64,000 nt of DNA, taken from Limobrevibacterium gyesilva (GTDB lineage: Bacteria > Pseudomonadota > Alphaproteobacteria > Acetobacterales > Acetobacteraceae). Position 1 is the stretch's first letter; each line of letters starts with the position of its first letter. The notes under the pieces are model-generated. The model was not told where the DNA came from and did no database searches. It saw nothing but the letters and a program-made list of their open reading frames with translations. Position numbers and translations under genes: made by a program. Positions 40,200-48,957 of this stretch are shown here, piece after piece. Location: NCBI RefSeq assembly GCF_025989185.1, contig NZ_JAPDNT010000001.1, forward strand, positions 744,001 through 808,000, in the 5' to 3' direction.

Positions 40200-41591
40200 A
40201 TGAGCGAAACGTTCGACGTCATCGTCATCGGGTCCGGCCCCGGCGGCTATGTCTGCGCCCTGCGCGCCGCCCAGCTGGGCCTGAAGGTGGCGTGCGTGGA
40301 AAAGCGCGCGACCCTGGGCGGCACCTGCCTGAACATCGGCTGCATCCCCAGCAAGGCGCTGTTGCAGTCGTCGGAGAACTTCCACGCCACCATGCATGCC
40401 TGGAAGGACCACGGCATCGTGCTCGACGGCGTGAAGCTCGATCTGGCGCGCATGCAGGCGCGCAAGGGCGAAGTGGTCGAGGCCAATGTCAAGGGCGTGG
40501 AGTTCCTGTTCAAGAAGAACAAGGTCACCTGGCTGAAGGGCGCGGGCCGCATCACCGCGCCCGGCAAGGTCGCGGTGAACGGGGCCGAATACGCGGCGAA
40601 GCACATCGTCATCGCCACCGGCAGCGAGAGCATGCCGCTGCCGGGCGTCGATGTGGACGAGACCACCATCGTCACCTCGACCGGCGCGCTGGAGCTGGAC
40701 AAGGTGCCGGATCACCTCGTGGTGATCGGCGGCGGCGTGATCGGGCTGGAGCTGGGCAGCGTGTGGCGCCGCCTGGGGGCGCAGGTGACGGTGATCGAGT
40801 TCCTCGACCGCCTGATCCCCGGCAATGACGGCGAGGTGGCCAAGCACTTCCAGCGCATCCTCACGAAGCAGGGCATGAAGTTCCGCCTGTCCACCAAGGT
40901 GACCGGCGCGGTCAAGGGCAACGAGGGGGTCACGCTGACCGTCGAGCCGGCCAAGGGCGGCGCCTCCGAGCAGATCAAGGCCGATGTCGTGCTGCTGTCG
41001 ATCGGCCGGCGTGCCTATACCGAGGCGCTGGGCCTGCAGGACGTGGGCGTGGCAACCGACGAGCGCGGCCGGGTGAAGACCAACGGCCACTACGCCACCA
41101 ACGTGCCGGGCATCTACGCCATCGGCGACGTGATCGCGGGCCCCATGCTGGCGCACAAGGCCGAGGACGAAGGCGTGGCGCTGGCCGAGCTTCTGGCCGG
41201 CCAGGCCGGGCACGTGAACTACGACGTGATCCCCGGCGTGGTCTACACCTGGCCCGAGGTCGCCGCCCTGGGCAAGACCGAGGAAGAGCTGAAAGCCGCA
41301 GGCACTGCCTACAATGTCGGGAAATTCCCGTTCACGGCGAACGGCCGCGCGCGCGCCATGGGCGACACCGACGGCTTCGTGAAGATCCTGGCGGACAAGA
41401 AGACCGACCGCATCCTGGGCGCGCACATCGTCGGCCCCGACGCCGGCACGCTGATCGCCGAACTCGCTGTCGCCATGGAGTTCGGCGCCAGCGCCGAGGA
41501 CGTGGCCCGCACCTGCCACGCCCACCCGAGCCTGAACGAAGCCGTCAAGGAAGCAGCGCTGGCCGTCGAGGGCCGGGCGTTGCACATCTAG
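40200..41591 (+). CDS. lpd: dihydrolipoyl dehydrogenase (E3)
   Basis: The flavoenzyme that reoxidises dihydrolipoamide with NAD. The 463-residue product has the FAD loop [12 protein letters not shown], the redox disulfide Cys43/Cys48 in [11 protein letters not shown], the NAD loop [13 protein letters not shown] and the C-terminal catalytic pair in HAHPSLNEA. Position and spacing show it is the E3 of this complex. pdxA follows after three bases. Confidence 0.95.
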   Translation: MSETFDVIVIGSGPGGYVCALRAAQLGLKVACVEKRATLGGTCLNIGCIPSKALLQSSENFHATMHAWKDHGIVLDGVKLDLARMQARKGEVVEANVKGVEFLFKKNKVTWLKGAGRITAPGKVAVNGAEYAAKHIVIATGSESMPLPGVDVDETTIVTSTGALELDKVPDHLVVIGGGVIGLELGSVWRRLGAQVTVIEFLDRLIPGNDGEVAKHFQRILTKQGMKFRLSTKVTGAVKGNEGVTLTVEPAKGGASEQIKADVVLLSIGRRAYTEALGLQDVGVATDERGRVKTNGHYATNVPGIYAIGDVIAGPMLAHKAEDEGVALAELLAGQAGHVNYDVIPGVVYTWPEVAALGKTEEELKAAGTAYNVGKFPFTANGRARAMGDTDGFVKILADKKTDRILGAHIVGPDAGTLIAELAVAMEFGASAEDVARTCHAHPSLNEAVKEAALAVEGRALHI

Positions 41592-41594
41592 GCC

Positions 41595-42596
41595 GTGGAC
41601 ACGCCGCGCCCGCTGGCGTTGACGATGGGCGACCCCGCCGGCATCGGCGGAGAGCTTTCCGTCCGCGCCTGGCTGGCGCGGCGCACCGGCCGGCCGTTCG
41701 TGGCGCTGGACGATCCCGATAGGCTCGCCGGCATCGCCCGTGATCTCGGCCTTGACGTGCCCGTGCGCGTGGTCAATGCCGCTTCGGCCGCCGGCGCCGT
41801 GTTCCGCGACGCCCTGCCGGTGCTTCCGGTGCGGCTCGCCGCCCCCGCCCGGCCCGGCCACGCCGACCCCGCCAACGCCGCCGCGGTGATCGCCTCGATC
41901 GAGCAGGCGACGAAGCTGACCCTGGCCGGCGAGACCGCCGCGGTGGTGACCAACCCGATCCACAAATCCACGCTGTATGGCGCCGGCTTTGCCTATCCCG
42001 GCCATACCGAGTTCCTGGCGGCGCTGACCCACACGCCCCTGCCGGTGATGATGCTGGCCAGCCCTGGGCTGCGCGTGGTGCCGATCACCGTGCACGCCTC
42101 GCTGCGGCGGATGCTGGAGATGATCACGGTCGAGCGCATCATCGCCGTCACCCGCGTAACTGCGGCGGCGCTGCGCGAATATTGGGGCATCGCCGCCCCG
42201 CGCATCGCCATCGCCGGGCTCAACCCGCATGCCGGCGAGGACGGCACCATGGGCGAGGAGGAGATCACCGTCATCGCCCCGGCCATCGAGCGGCTGCGCG
42301 CCGAGGGCCTGGACGTTACCGGCCCGCTCGCTGCGGACAGCATGTTCACGCCGGACGCGCGCGCCCGCTACGATGTCGCCATGGGCATGTACCACGACCA
42401 GGCGCTGATCCCGCTGAAGACGCTGGACATGCACCATGGCGTGAATGTCACGCTGGGCCTGCCGATCATCCGCACGTCGCCCGACCACGGCACCGCCTTC
42501 GCCATCGCCGGCCAGGGCGTGGCGGATCCGTCCAGCCTGATCGCCTCGATCGACCTCGCCTCGGAGCTCGCCGCCCGCAAGGAGACCACCGCATGA
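41595..42596 (+). CDS. pdxA: 4-hydroxythreonine-4-phosphate dehydrogenase
   Basis: PdxA oxidises 4-phosphohydroxy-L-threonine, giving the amino-acetone phosphate used by PdxJ for the vitamin B6 ring. The 333-residue product starts at GTG (41595), three bases after the lpd stop. It shows [23 protein letters not shown], the metal-binding His in [21 protein letters not shown] and [11 protein letters not shown]. It overlaps pdxJ by four bases (ATGA). Confidence 0.93.
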   Translation: MDTPRPLALTMGDPAGIGGELSVRAWLARRTGRPFVALDDPDRLAGIARDLGLDVPVRVVNAASAAGAVFRDALPVLPVRLAAPARPGHADPANAAAVIASIEQATKLTLAGETAAVVTNPIHKSTLYGAGFAYPGHTEFLAALTHTPLPVMMLASPGLRVVPITVHASLRRMLEMITVERIIAVTRVTAAALREYWGIAAPRIAIAGLNPHAGEDGTMGEEEITVIAPAIERLRAEGLDVTGPLAADSMFTPDARARYDVAMGMYHDQALIPLKTLDMHHGVNVTLGLPIIRTSPDHGTAFAIAGQGVADPSSLIASIDLASELAARKETTA

Positions 42597-43309
42597 TCCC
42601 GCAGCGTTTGGGCATCAACGTCGACCACGTCGCCACCCTGCGCAACGCCCGCGGCGGCGCCTATCCCGATCCGCTGCTGGCCGCCCAGGCCGCCATCGCC
42701 GCCGGTGCGGACGGCATCACCATCCATCTGCGCGAGGACCGCCGCCACATCCGCGACGCCGACGTGCATGCGATCCGCGCCGCCATCACCAAGCCGCTGA
42801 ACTTCGAAATGGCAGCGACCGACGAGATGGTGCGCATCGCGCTGGAAACCCGTCCGCATGCCTGCTGCATCGTCCCGGAAAAGCGCACCGAGGTGACCAC
42901 CGAAGGCGGCCTGGACGTGCGTGGCCAGCAGGCCGCCCTGCGCCCTGCCGTGGCCGCGCTGTCCGCCGCCGGCATCCGCGTGTCGATGTTCGTCGATCCC
43001 GACCCCGCCCAGCTCGAAGCCAGCGCTGCCGTCGGCGCCGCGGTGGTGGAACTGCACACCGGCGCCTACGCCCACGGCGCCGCCGGCGAACTGGAACGCC
43101 TGCAGGCCGCCGCGCGGCTGACCGCGTCGCTGGGCCTGGAATGCCACGCCGGCCACGGCCTGACCTACGACAATGTCGGCCCCGTCGCCGCCATCCCCGA
43201 CGTGGTGGAACTGAACATCGGCCACTTCATCATCGGCCAGGCCGTGTTCGACGGGCTGGACGCGGTGGTGAAGCACATGAAGGCCCTGATGCAGAAGGCA
43301 CGGGCGTAA
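42593..43309 (+). CDS. pdxJ: pyridoxine 5'-phosphate synthase
   Basis: PdxJ condenses the PdxA product with 1-deoxyxylulose 5-phosphate to form pyridoxine phosphate. The 238-residue TIM-barrel shows [17 protein letters not shown] at the N terminus, [28 protein letters not shown] and the C-terminal [14 protein letters not shown]. It overlaps pdxA (ATGA), so two consecutive B6 steps are translated together. The accessory region starts just after its stop. Confidence 0.95.
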   Translation: MIPQRLGINVDHVATLRNARGGAYPDPLLAAQAAIAAGADGITIHLREDRRHIRDADVHAIRAAITKPLNFEMAATDEMVRIALETRPHACCIVPEKRTEVTTEGGLDVRGQQAALRPAVAALSAAGIRVSMFVDPDPAQLEASAAVGAAVVELHTGAYAHGAAGELERLQAAARLTASLGLECHAGHGLTYDNVGPVAAIPDVVELNIGHFIIGQAVFDGLDAVVKHMKALMQKARA

Positions 43310-43398
43310 GCAACGGTCAGAGGTCCTGTCCAACCCTCACGAGACGTTGCACGGGACTATCTGTTTCGTCATGGTATCGTTGCACAGAAGAGGCAGCG

Positions 43399-43695
43399 AT
43401 GATGATCCTGCAATACGAGGCGTTGGCACTCTCGGTCATCGGCATTGTGGTTGTGGCATCACTCTTCAGGGTACCGCGCAGTGAGCGAACGTCGCTACCA
43501 CGTAAGGCTCTGGTGTTGAGTGCATCCGCTCTGTTCCTCTGTGGAAGGTTCGCGGACCGAATGCCAAGCATAGCAGATCAGATTATGCTCTTCGGTGTAG
43601 CTGCTGTTGCGATTGGCGTGGCACGGCAAGCATGGATTACCGGTCGTACGTCCGAGCAAGTCGAAACGAAGCCAATGTCCGTACTCCCCCAATAG
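43399..43695 (+). CDS. small membrane protein, hypothetical
   Basis: A 98-residue protein with three hydrophobic segments (ALALSVIGIVVVASLF, KALVLSASALFLCG and IMLFGVAAVAIGVARQAW). The DNA here is visibly less GC-rich than pdxJ, and codon choice is unlike the housekeeping genes (TTG, ATA, GTA used), consistent with transfer. A GAGG lies eight bases before the ATG. No family recognised. It ends about 100 bases before the first recombinase remnant. Confidence 0.55.
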   Translation: MMILQYEALALSVIGIVVVASLFRVPRSERTSLPRKALVLSASALFLCGRFADRMPSIADQIMLFGVAAVAIGVARQAWITGRTSEQVETKPMSVLPQ

Positions 43696-43797
43696 CCTGA
43701 CCAACAGCCCGCATCGGCGGTGCATTGTTCGTGATTTCGTTATCGCTGACCGGACTACCCTCGATCAGGCAGCGACAGCCCTGGAGTGTCTGGTTAC

Positions 43798-43996
43798 CCG
43801 AAGCGGCCATCAGACAAAGCCGCTGACGTTACCCTCGCGGATGTGTCTTCCGCCAAACCACCATCAACTGCTCCGTCTCCATCGACGTGGAGCGTTGCGT
43901 GGTGGAAAGGCCCGTATGCCCCAGCAGGTTCCTGGATCGAGCGCAGATCCGCATCCTCCGCCAGCAGATGTGTCGCGAAGGCGTGCCGCCGCGGCG
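43798..43996 (-). pseudogene. remnant 1 of xerC 3' end, frameshifted
   Basis: This stretch aligns with the last about 170 bases of xerC plus about 30 bases downstream of its stop (47371-47567), in the same orientation. By hand count there are about 18 differences over about 160 aligned bases. The C-terminal peptide LSTTQRSTSMETEQLMVVWRKTHPRG is close to xerC's LSTTQRYTSVETERLMEVW, but the Tyr nucleophile is Ser, and one extra base in the GLLGH region shifts the frame. It is therefore dead. Alignment stops sharply near 43996. Confidence 0.85.
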
Positions 43997-44018
43997 CTTA
44001 TACCGCAGGCGCTTCGTC

Positions 44019-44306
44019 CTATGCACTCGCCATCGTCTGGCCTGCGGCCCGCTGCCACCGCGCGTCCGGGCTGCCGAACACCCAGAGAGACCGATAAGGT
44101 CTGGCGACAGTCTGTTCGGCAGCGACGAATGTGTCGTGCACGATCATCGCGGCGACAGCGAAACCGGTAAACCGCCGGACCGGTCGTTCCGTGACTTCCT
44201 GACTGCTGAACACCACCTTTCCCAAGGCGCAATAATTAACAATATAGGAGGCCTTATCGAGGATGGTGCCGCTGGCGTTCACGGAGACGAAATTCAGATC
44301 GATCAA
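44019..44306 (-). pseudogene. truncated NTF2/SnoaL-like (DUF4440-type) gene
   Basis: The minus strand reads a 95-residue C-terminal part of an NTF2-fold protein: NFVSVNASGTILDKASYI, a central beta-sheet segment and YRSLWVFGSPDARWQ. The typical N-terminal helix with a start codon is missing: upstream in the same frame the reading becomes Arg/His-rich and unlike the family. It follows directly after the xerC remnant and looks like a broken copy. Confidence 0.55.
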
Positions 44307-44456
44307 CGCCGGCCGGGCCGCTTCTCGATCAGGCTGCGGAAATGCGGCGAGGCGCATCGACTGATGGCACTGCCCGCGCCTCCCGCATGGCGGGTCGGCA
44401 TCGGAGAGAAGAGGCCGCCACTTGTCGCAGGACGTCTGATCCTCATGTGATGGCTT

Positions 44457-44729
44457 ATGAGAAAACTTCCTCCAGGCGCGTCTTATGCTCTTCCGATGAT
44501 GATGGTCCGGCTGACGGTTGCGTCGTGGGAGACGATCCTGCGCCGAAGTGTGATGATGGCCCAGGGCACATGCAGTCCGGCCGAGTATCGGCGCATGGCA
44601 TCCGAGAAGGCGGCGGCCGTCCAGGCAGCGATGGCGGCGCTCGCGAAAGGGCGGGGCCAGGCGGCTGCGTTGGCGCCGTTTGTCAGTCGCACGCGGGCAA
44701 ACGTGAGGCGGCTCCGCCGAAAGGCATAG
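44457..44729 (+). CDS. small hypothetical protein
   Basis: A 90-residue protein with a well-ordered middle (VRLTVASWETILRRSVMM, then GTCSPAEYRRMASEKAAAVQAAM) and a basic, helical C terminus ending RTRANVRRLRRKA. The amphipathic helical pattern recalls small phasin-like or nucleic-acid-associated proteins, but I cannot assign a family. The start is uncertain; ATGs at 44496, 44499 and 44502 are alternatives and none has a strong ribosome site. Confidence 0.5.
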   Translation: MRKLPPGASYALPMMMVRLTVASWETILRRSVMMAQGTCSPAEYRRMASEKAAAVQAAMAALAKGRGQAAALAPFVSRTRANVRRLRRKA

Positions 44730-44769
44730 ACAACGGCAAGCCGCGAGGCGATCTCGCGGAATTGCTGGC

Positions 44770-45237
44770 TCAGCCCGACAATGCGCGATCGATGAGCTGG
44801 ATCGCCTGGGCGCGGTCGCCGCCGCCCAGTGCGCGAAGCGCATCAGCGATCCGGGAGACCAACGGACTGTCGCTCGGCACGTTTGCCTGGTCCGGCGGAA
44901 CCGAGCGATCGAGCGCCCGCGTCTGCGCCATTTCCAGCGATTGCTGCGCCTGCCCGGTATGGCCGGCGACAAGCGAGGCACGTGCGGCTCTCAGGTAATC
45001 ATCCGGCGTCGCGTCTTGGCCGATTGCCGGTGGCGGCAGGGTGGGCGCGATGTCGGATCGTGCAGCGGTGGGCCCGATGTTGCTTGCCTTGTCAGACCGC
45101 GGCAGCGAGTCGCCGATGCCGGCCTCGTGACCTGGGCGCGCCCCAGTGGCGGGGTCCAGGCGGGTTGGCGCCTGGGCCAGGGCCGGCAACGCGGACATGC
45201 CGAGCAGCGCAGCGGTCGCCAGATTTGCATAACGCAT
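44770..45237 (-). CDS. exported protein with helical-repeat-like C terminus
   Basis: A 155-residue protein with a signal peptide (about residues 1-22, ALPALAQA then PTRLD), a low-complexity Pro/Ala linker and a helical C-terminal half (DDYLRAARASLVAGHTGQA, LEMAQTRALDRS, RIADALRALGGGDRAQAI) that resembles a short TPR-like repeat. It probably acts in the periplasm. It lies downstream of the DUF3309/CsbD genes on the same strand, 136 bases away. Confidence 0.6.
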   Translation of the reverse strand: MRYANLATAALLGMSALPALAQAPTRLDPATGARPGHEAGIGDSLPRSDKASNIGPTAARSDIAPTLPPPAIGQDATPDDYLRAARASLVAGHTGQAQQSLEMAQTRALDRSVPPDQANVPSDSPLVSRIADALRALGGGDRAQAIQLIDRALSG

Positions 45238-45373
45238 GGGGATGAGTCCTTCGAACCAGATGAGACGCGAAGATCGTGGCAGCGCGCCGGCTTTTCCGCC
45301 GGCCCGCTGCCAACCCGCGTCAGCGGCGGCATGGGAAGCTGCAGCCAGTTGAAAGTTGCGTGATTGGCTGGTC

Positions 45374-45526
45374 TCAGATCCGCCCAGCGAGCATCAGCAC
45401 CAGCACGACGACCAGCACCATGCCGAGACCGCCGCTGGGGAAATAGCCCCAGTTGGCGCTATGCGACCAGGTCGGCAGCGTGCCGATGAGAAGCAGAACG
45501 ATCAGGACGAGAAGAAGGGCGGGCAT
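45374..45526 (-). CDS. DUF3309 family small membrane protein
   Basis: A 50-residue protein reading MPALLLVLIVLLLIGTLPTW, then SHSANWGYFPSGG, then a second helix ending AGRI. This is the pattern of DUF3309, a family of tiny two-helix membrane proteins of proteobacteria that often accompany stress genes. It starts 12 bases after the CsbD stop. Confidence 0.8.
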   Translation of the reverse strand: MPALLLVLIVLLLIGTLPTWSHSANWGYFPSGGLGMVLVVVLVLMLAGRI

Positions 45527-45538
45527 TTTCCAAACTCC

Positions 45539-45721
45539 CTAGTCTTTCAGCGCGTCCTTCACGGTATCCTTCATGCTTCCGGCGGTGTTCTGCAGCTTGC
45601 CCTCGACGGTCTCGACCTTGCCGTCGACCTGCAGCTTGGTATCGCCGATGGCCTTGCCGACGGCTTCCTTCACGGCGCCGAGCACTTGCTTGCCGGCGCC
45701 GATGATCCTGTCTTTGTCCAT
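45539..45721 (-). CDS. CsbD-like general stress protein
   Basis: A 60-residue protein of the CsbD family. It is soluble and helix-rich, beginning MDKDRIIGAGKQVLGAVKEA, with GKVETVEGKLQNTAGSMKD near the end. CsbD genes are usually under the general stress response in alphaproteobacteria; a clear EcfG-type promoter could not be identified here. It follows a short basic protein gene with a one-base gap (TAACATG) and precedes DUF3309. Confidence 0.88.
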   Translation of the reverse strand: MDKDRIIGAGKQVLGAVKEAVGKAIGDTKLQVDGKVETVEGKLQNTAGSMKDTVKDALKD

Positions 45722-45722
45722 G

Positions 45723-45860
45723 TTACCTGGTACTTTCCTTGTTTGTCGGTTGCGGACCCGCTGGCTGCGGGCGGAGGAACGTCGCGGCGACCTGGGCAGG
45801 TTTCTTCGCTGCCTTCGGCTTCTTGGCTTCGCGGCTTCTTCGAGTCCGGACTTTGGCCAT
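45723..45860 (-). CDS. short basic protein upstream of csbD
   Basis: A 45-residue, Lys/Arg/Pro-rich protein starting MAKVRTRRSREAKKPKAAKK and ending TNKESTR. A GGAGA lies six bases before the ATG, and the stop is one base before the CsbD start, so it is probably a real, translationally coupled first gene. Its charge recalls small DNA- or RNA-binding or histone-H1-like tails. No known family. Confidence 0.55.
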   Translation of the reverse strand: MAKVRTRRSREAKKPKAAKKPAQVAATFLRPQPAGPQPTNKESTR

Positions 45861-46313
45861 GGCTGTTCTCCCGATTGTTCAAGGTGATTGTCCGACAGCG
45901 CGTTATCGCCGATGCCGTAACCACGGCCGTCCGGAACGAACCCGAGGCCGGTCGAGACCGGGCCGTCGCAGATCCGTGAGATATTTTGTCGGTGTTCTTT
46001 GGTTCGGCCGAAGAGGCTCGGGGCGAATTGCGACGCGCGGCGGCGGGCTCCATGGCCAGAAACCGCAATCAATCGTCGCATGGCATGAGACTTGGTCAGC
46101 GCACGCTGTCAGCGCCAATTGGAGCGATCTTGCCTTGGCTATCGCCTGCCAATCTTATCGATATCGCGACGTGCCAGGCTGAATACAAGGGGGAGAGATC
46201 CTGGCATCGCCATCCGTGATATTCGTCAAACTCGACAATTTCGCAGATGATGCCGGCGAGTTTATCTTGGAGCAGAAATCTCGATTCCTGTACCGCCGGC
46301 CGACTCGCTTTCG
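45861..46313. other. 453-bp spacer without a recognised gene
   Basis: It contains the presumed promoter for the basic protein-CsbD-DUF3309 operon. No reading frame shows a family, a credible start or a protein-like composition over its full length. The stretch from about 46130 to 46313 is AT-richer than most of the window. It is bounded on the right by the second recombinase remnant. Confidence 0.5.
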
Positions 46314-46424
46314 ATGTAGCGCCGCGTGGTGGAAAGGCCGGCGTGCCCCAGCAGATCCTGGATCGAGCGCAGATCGGCACCCGCTGCCAGCAGATGCGTC
46401 GCGAAGGAATGCTGCAGCGGCGGC
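46314..46424 (-). pseudogene. remnant 2 of a XerC-like recombinase 3' region
   Basis: The minus strand reads [20 protein letters not shown] then [16 protein letters not shown], with the catalytic His/Arg, the second His and the nucleophile Tyr. The DNA aligns with xerC 47459-47565, with about nine differences over about 105 bases by hand count. After the Tyr it diverges ([16 protein letters not shown], then stop) from the xerC tail. It begins only a few bases after the aldolase stop. Nothing before that segment survives, so no active enzyme can be made. Confidence 0.8.
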
Positions 46425-46428
46425 CAAT

Positions 46429-47199
46429 CTAATCCGCGTAGTCGGGCTCACGCCGATCAAGCAGGCGCTTCAATGCCGCGAAATGATAGTCGTGGGCATT
46501 TCGTCCGTCGGGCAGCAAAAGGTGGCCGAACTGGCGCCGGGTTTTCTCCGTCACCTCGCGCGATACGCGACGCATTGGCTTGCCGGTGGACATCGCCAGA
46601 ATTTGGGTCTGGCACGCGCGCTCGAGGAAATAGAGGCTGTTGAAGGCGTCGGCCACCGACTTGCCGCAGACAATCACACCGTGGTTTGCCAACATGAGCA
46701 CCGGCTTGTTGCCCATGATTTCGGCCATCCGCTCGCCTTCGACCATGTCGAGCGCCAGGCCATCGTACGCATAGTCGTAGGCAACCCCGCCATGAAAACC
46801 GAGAGCGGTCTGGCCGATCATCTCCAGCGTCATATCTTCAAGCTGGGTCAGCGCCGTGGCGAAGGGCATGTGCGTGTGCAAGACGCAGGCGAAGCCGCGC
46901 TTGTGGATCGGCCCGTGGATGCAGACCGCAGTGCGGTCGGGGAATCCAGATCCGGCAATCACGTTGCCGTCGAAATCGACCTCCAACAGATCGCTGGCAC
47001 GTACCTCCGACCAGTGCAGGCCGTACGGGTTCAGCAAAAAGCTGTCGGGGTTGCCCGGCGTCGCCAGGGTGAAATGGTTGTCGATTCCCTCGTGAAAGCC
47101 GTTGGCTACCGCGAGCCGCAATGCTGCCGCCAGATCGACGCGCGCCTGGCGCTCGGCGTCGCTGCGGGTTCCGGTGAGCTTGTCCAGCGCTTCAGGCAT
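46429..47199 (-). CDS. class II aldolase/adducin family protein
   Basis: A 256-residue zinc-dependent aldolase-fold protein. The metal-binding and catalytic residues lie in [25 protein letters not shown] (the paired His) and [14 protein letters not shown]. Relatives include L-fuculose-phosphate aldolases and decarboxylases, but the substrate is not identifiable. It sits alone between the two recombinase-like segments (46314-46424 and xerC at 47402), as if it were one mobile module. Confidence 0.85.
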   Translation of the reverse strand: MPEALDKLTGTRSDAERQARVDLAAALRLAVANGFHEGIDNHFTLATPGNPDSFLLNPYGLHWSEVRASDLLEVDFDGNVIAGSGFPDRTAVCIHGPIHKRGFACVLHTHMPFATALTQLEDMTLEMIGQTALGFHGGVAYDYAYDGLALDMVEGERMAEIMGNKPVLMLANHGVIVCGKSVADAFNSLYFLERACQTQILAMSTGKPMRRVSREVTEKTRRQFGHLLLPDGRNAHDYHFAALKRLLDRREPDYAD

Positions 47200-47401
47200 C
47201 GGGTGCTCTTTCTTCTATTGGATTCAGTGTCTTGGGTATCTGTCACGCGAATACGGCGTACCGCCCTCGTGGGCAATGTTGGCGCGCTTGCCGCGAGCGG
47301 GCAACCGTAGCGGCGCCTGTTCGGCACAGAAGGCTTGATTTTCGCGACGCGGACTGTCGGCTTGCCGTGCCTGAAGCGGCCGTCGGACAATGCCGCCGGC
47401 C

Positions 47402-48313
47402 TTACCCTCGCGGATGCGTCTTCCGCCAAACCTCCATCAACCGCTCCGTCTCCACCGAGGTGTAGCGCTGCGTGGTGGAAAGGCTGGCATGCCCCAGCAG
47501 GTCCTGGATCGAGCGCAGGTCCGCCCCCGCCGCCAGCAGATGCGTCGCGAAGGAATGCCGCAGCGCGTGCGGGGTCGCGTGTTCCGGCAGCCCGTTCAGG
47601 CGGCGGAAATTCCGCAGCGTGCGCTGGGCCACGCCGGGGTTGAGGCGTTCCCCCCTGGCGCCCAGGAACAGCGGCGCGCCGGGCTGGCGGTCCGGGTGGT
47701 GGCGCAGCCAGGCGGCGATGGCGCTGCGCACCGCGGGCAGCACCGGCACGATGCGTTCCTTGGCGCCCTTGCCGATCACGCGCAGCATCGCGTCGGATCC
47801 CGGCAGCGGCGCATCCGCCACGTTCAGCGCCAGCGCTTCGGCAATGCGCAGCCCGCTGCCGTAGAGCAGGCTGAACAACGCCGTGTCGCGCGCCTGGATC
47901 GCGGCATCGTCCGAGACCTCCCCGATGTCCTGGGCCACCGCCTTCGCCTGCGTCACGGACAACGCTTTCGCCAGCGGCTTCCTGGCCCGCGGCGTCGCCA
48001 GCAGGGCGACCTGCGCGTTGCTCACGCCATGGTGGCGCGCGAGCCAGCGGAAGAAGCTGCGCACCGCCGACAGATGCCGCGCCCGCGTGGCATTGCCTTT
48101 GCCGTCGCCGGCTTCGTCCGCGAGCCATGCGCGCAGGTCGGCGGCGGTCAGCGCGGCCAGCGCCGCAAGATCGGGCTCCGCACCCAGATGCCGCGTCTGG
48201 AACCCCAGGAAGGCGCCGATATCGCGCCCATAGGCCTCCACCGTCAGCGGCGAGGCGCGGCGTTCATGCGAGAGCCAGGCGAGGAACTCCTGCCGCGCCG
48301 CCTCCGCCAGCAT
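47402..48313 (-). CDS. xerC: tyrosine recombinase XerC
   Basis: XerC with XerD resolves chromosome dimers at dif. The 303-residue product has the core-binding N-terminal domain (LAWLSHERRASPLTVEAYGRD) and the full catalytic set: Arg156 (YGSGLRIAE), Lys182 (GKGAKER), His249/Arg252 (HALRHSF), His275 (LLGHA) and Tyr284 (TQRYTS). The ATG at 48313 overlaps the DUF484 stop (TGATG); a GTG at 48316 is also possible. Its 3' end is partly repeated downstream at 46314-46424 and 43798-43996. Confidence 0.93.
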   Translation of the reverse strand: MLAEAARQEFLAWLSHERRASPLTVEAYGRDIGAFLGFQTRHLGAEPDLAALAALTAADLRAWLADEAGDGKGNATRARHLSAVRSFFRWLARHHGVSNAQVALLATPRARKPLAKALSVTQAKAVAQDIGEVSDDAAIQARDTALFSLLYGSGLRIAEALALNVADAPLPGSDAMLRVIGKGAKERIVPVLPAVRSAIAAWLRHHPDRQPGAPLFLGARGERLNPGVAQRTLRNFRRLNGLPEHATPHALRHSFATHLLAAGADLRSIQDLLGHASLSTTQRYTSVETERLMEVWRKTHPRG

Positions 48314-48957
48314 CACCGGCCCAATGCGACGGCCACGGCGCGACCCAGGAAGGCCAGCGCGCCGGTGCCCTGGGACGGTTCGAGCGCATGCCGGTCCCGC
48401 GCCACCAGCGCCAGCAGCGCCGGCGGCCCCTCGCCGGGGATGCGCACCAGCGCGTCATACCGGGCCAACCGTGCCGCCTCACCATGCAGCAGCGGCGCAT
48501 CGGCGGCGCCGGCGCGGAACACCACCGCGCGCGGCCCCAGCAGCGACGCCACCGCGCCGGGCGGCAACAGGCGCGCGCCCGGCAGGTCCGCCTCGATGCA
48601 CAGCGATGCCGCGTCGATCGCCAGCAGCGCCGGCAGTTCGCAGGAAACGCATTCGGCGGCATTGGCGGCGCCGATCATCGCCAGCACCGCCTCCTGCACC
48701 CGCGCCGCCAGGCCGGCGGCGGCGCGGCCGGCCGCCAGCACGCCGTCGGCCCGCTCGGCCATCGCCGTCGCATGCGCGCGCTCGGCCCGCAGCATCGCCG
48801 CCATGTGGTCGGCCAGCGTATCGCCATGCACGCGCAGCGGCGGCGCCAGGATGCGATACAGCTCCGGGTGCTCGGCCAGGAAACGCGGATGCGCCCGCAG
48901 GAACGCCACGACATCCTCGGCCGAGACTCCGGAGGATGAAAGCGGCGCCCCGGTCAT
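48313..48957 (-). CDS. DUF484 family protein
   Basis: A 214-residue protein of family DUF484, which has a GAF-like fold and is commonly encoded upstream of xerC. Recognisable blocks are [12 protein letters not shown] near the start and [25 protein letters not shown] in the second half. The function is unknown; linkage with xerC suggests a role in chromosome maintenance. It overlaps both neighbours (ATGA with the transaldolase-type gene, TGATG with xerC). Confidence 0.85.
   Translation of the reverse strand: MTGAPLSSSGVSAEDVVAFLRAHPRFLAEHPELYRILAPPLRVHGDTLADHMAAMLRAERAHATAMAERADGVLAAGRAAAGLAARVQEAVLAMIGAANAAECVSCELPALLAIDAASLCIEADLPGARLLPPGAVASLLGPRAVVFRAGAADAPLLHGEAARLARYDALVRIPGEGPPALLALVARDRHALEPSQGTGALAFLGRAVAVALGR

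Noticed and set aside
44019-44981. 320-codon minus-strand frame as a single gene
   Set aside because: Only the last about 95 codons look protein-like (NTF2-type). The rest is Arg/Pro/His-rich, has no family pattern and overlaps the better-supported small gene at 44457-44729.
46216-47310. 364-codon plus-strand frame across the aldolase
   Set aside because: It is antisense to the aldolase and to the recombinase remnant, with no recognisable protein features.
43798-47402. integron cassette array
   Set aside because: No attC-like folded sites or intI gene were seen. The repeated segments match coding sequence of a XerC-type recombinase instead.
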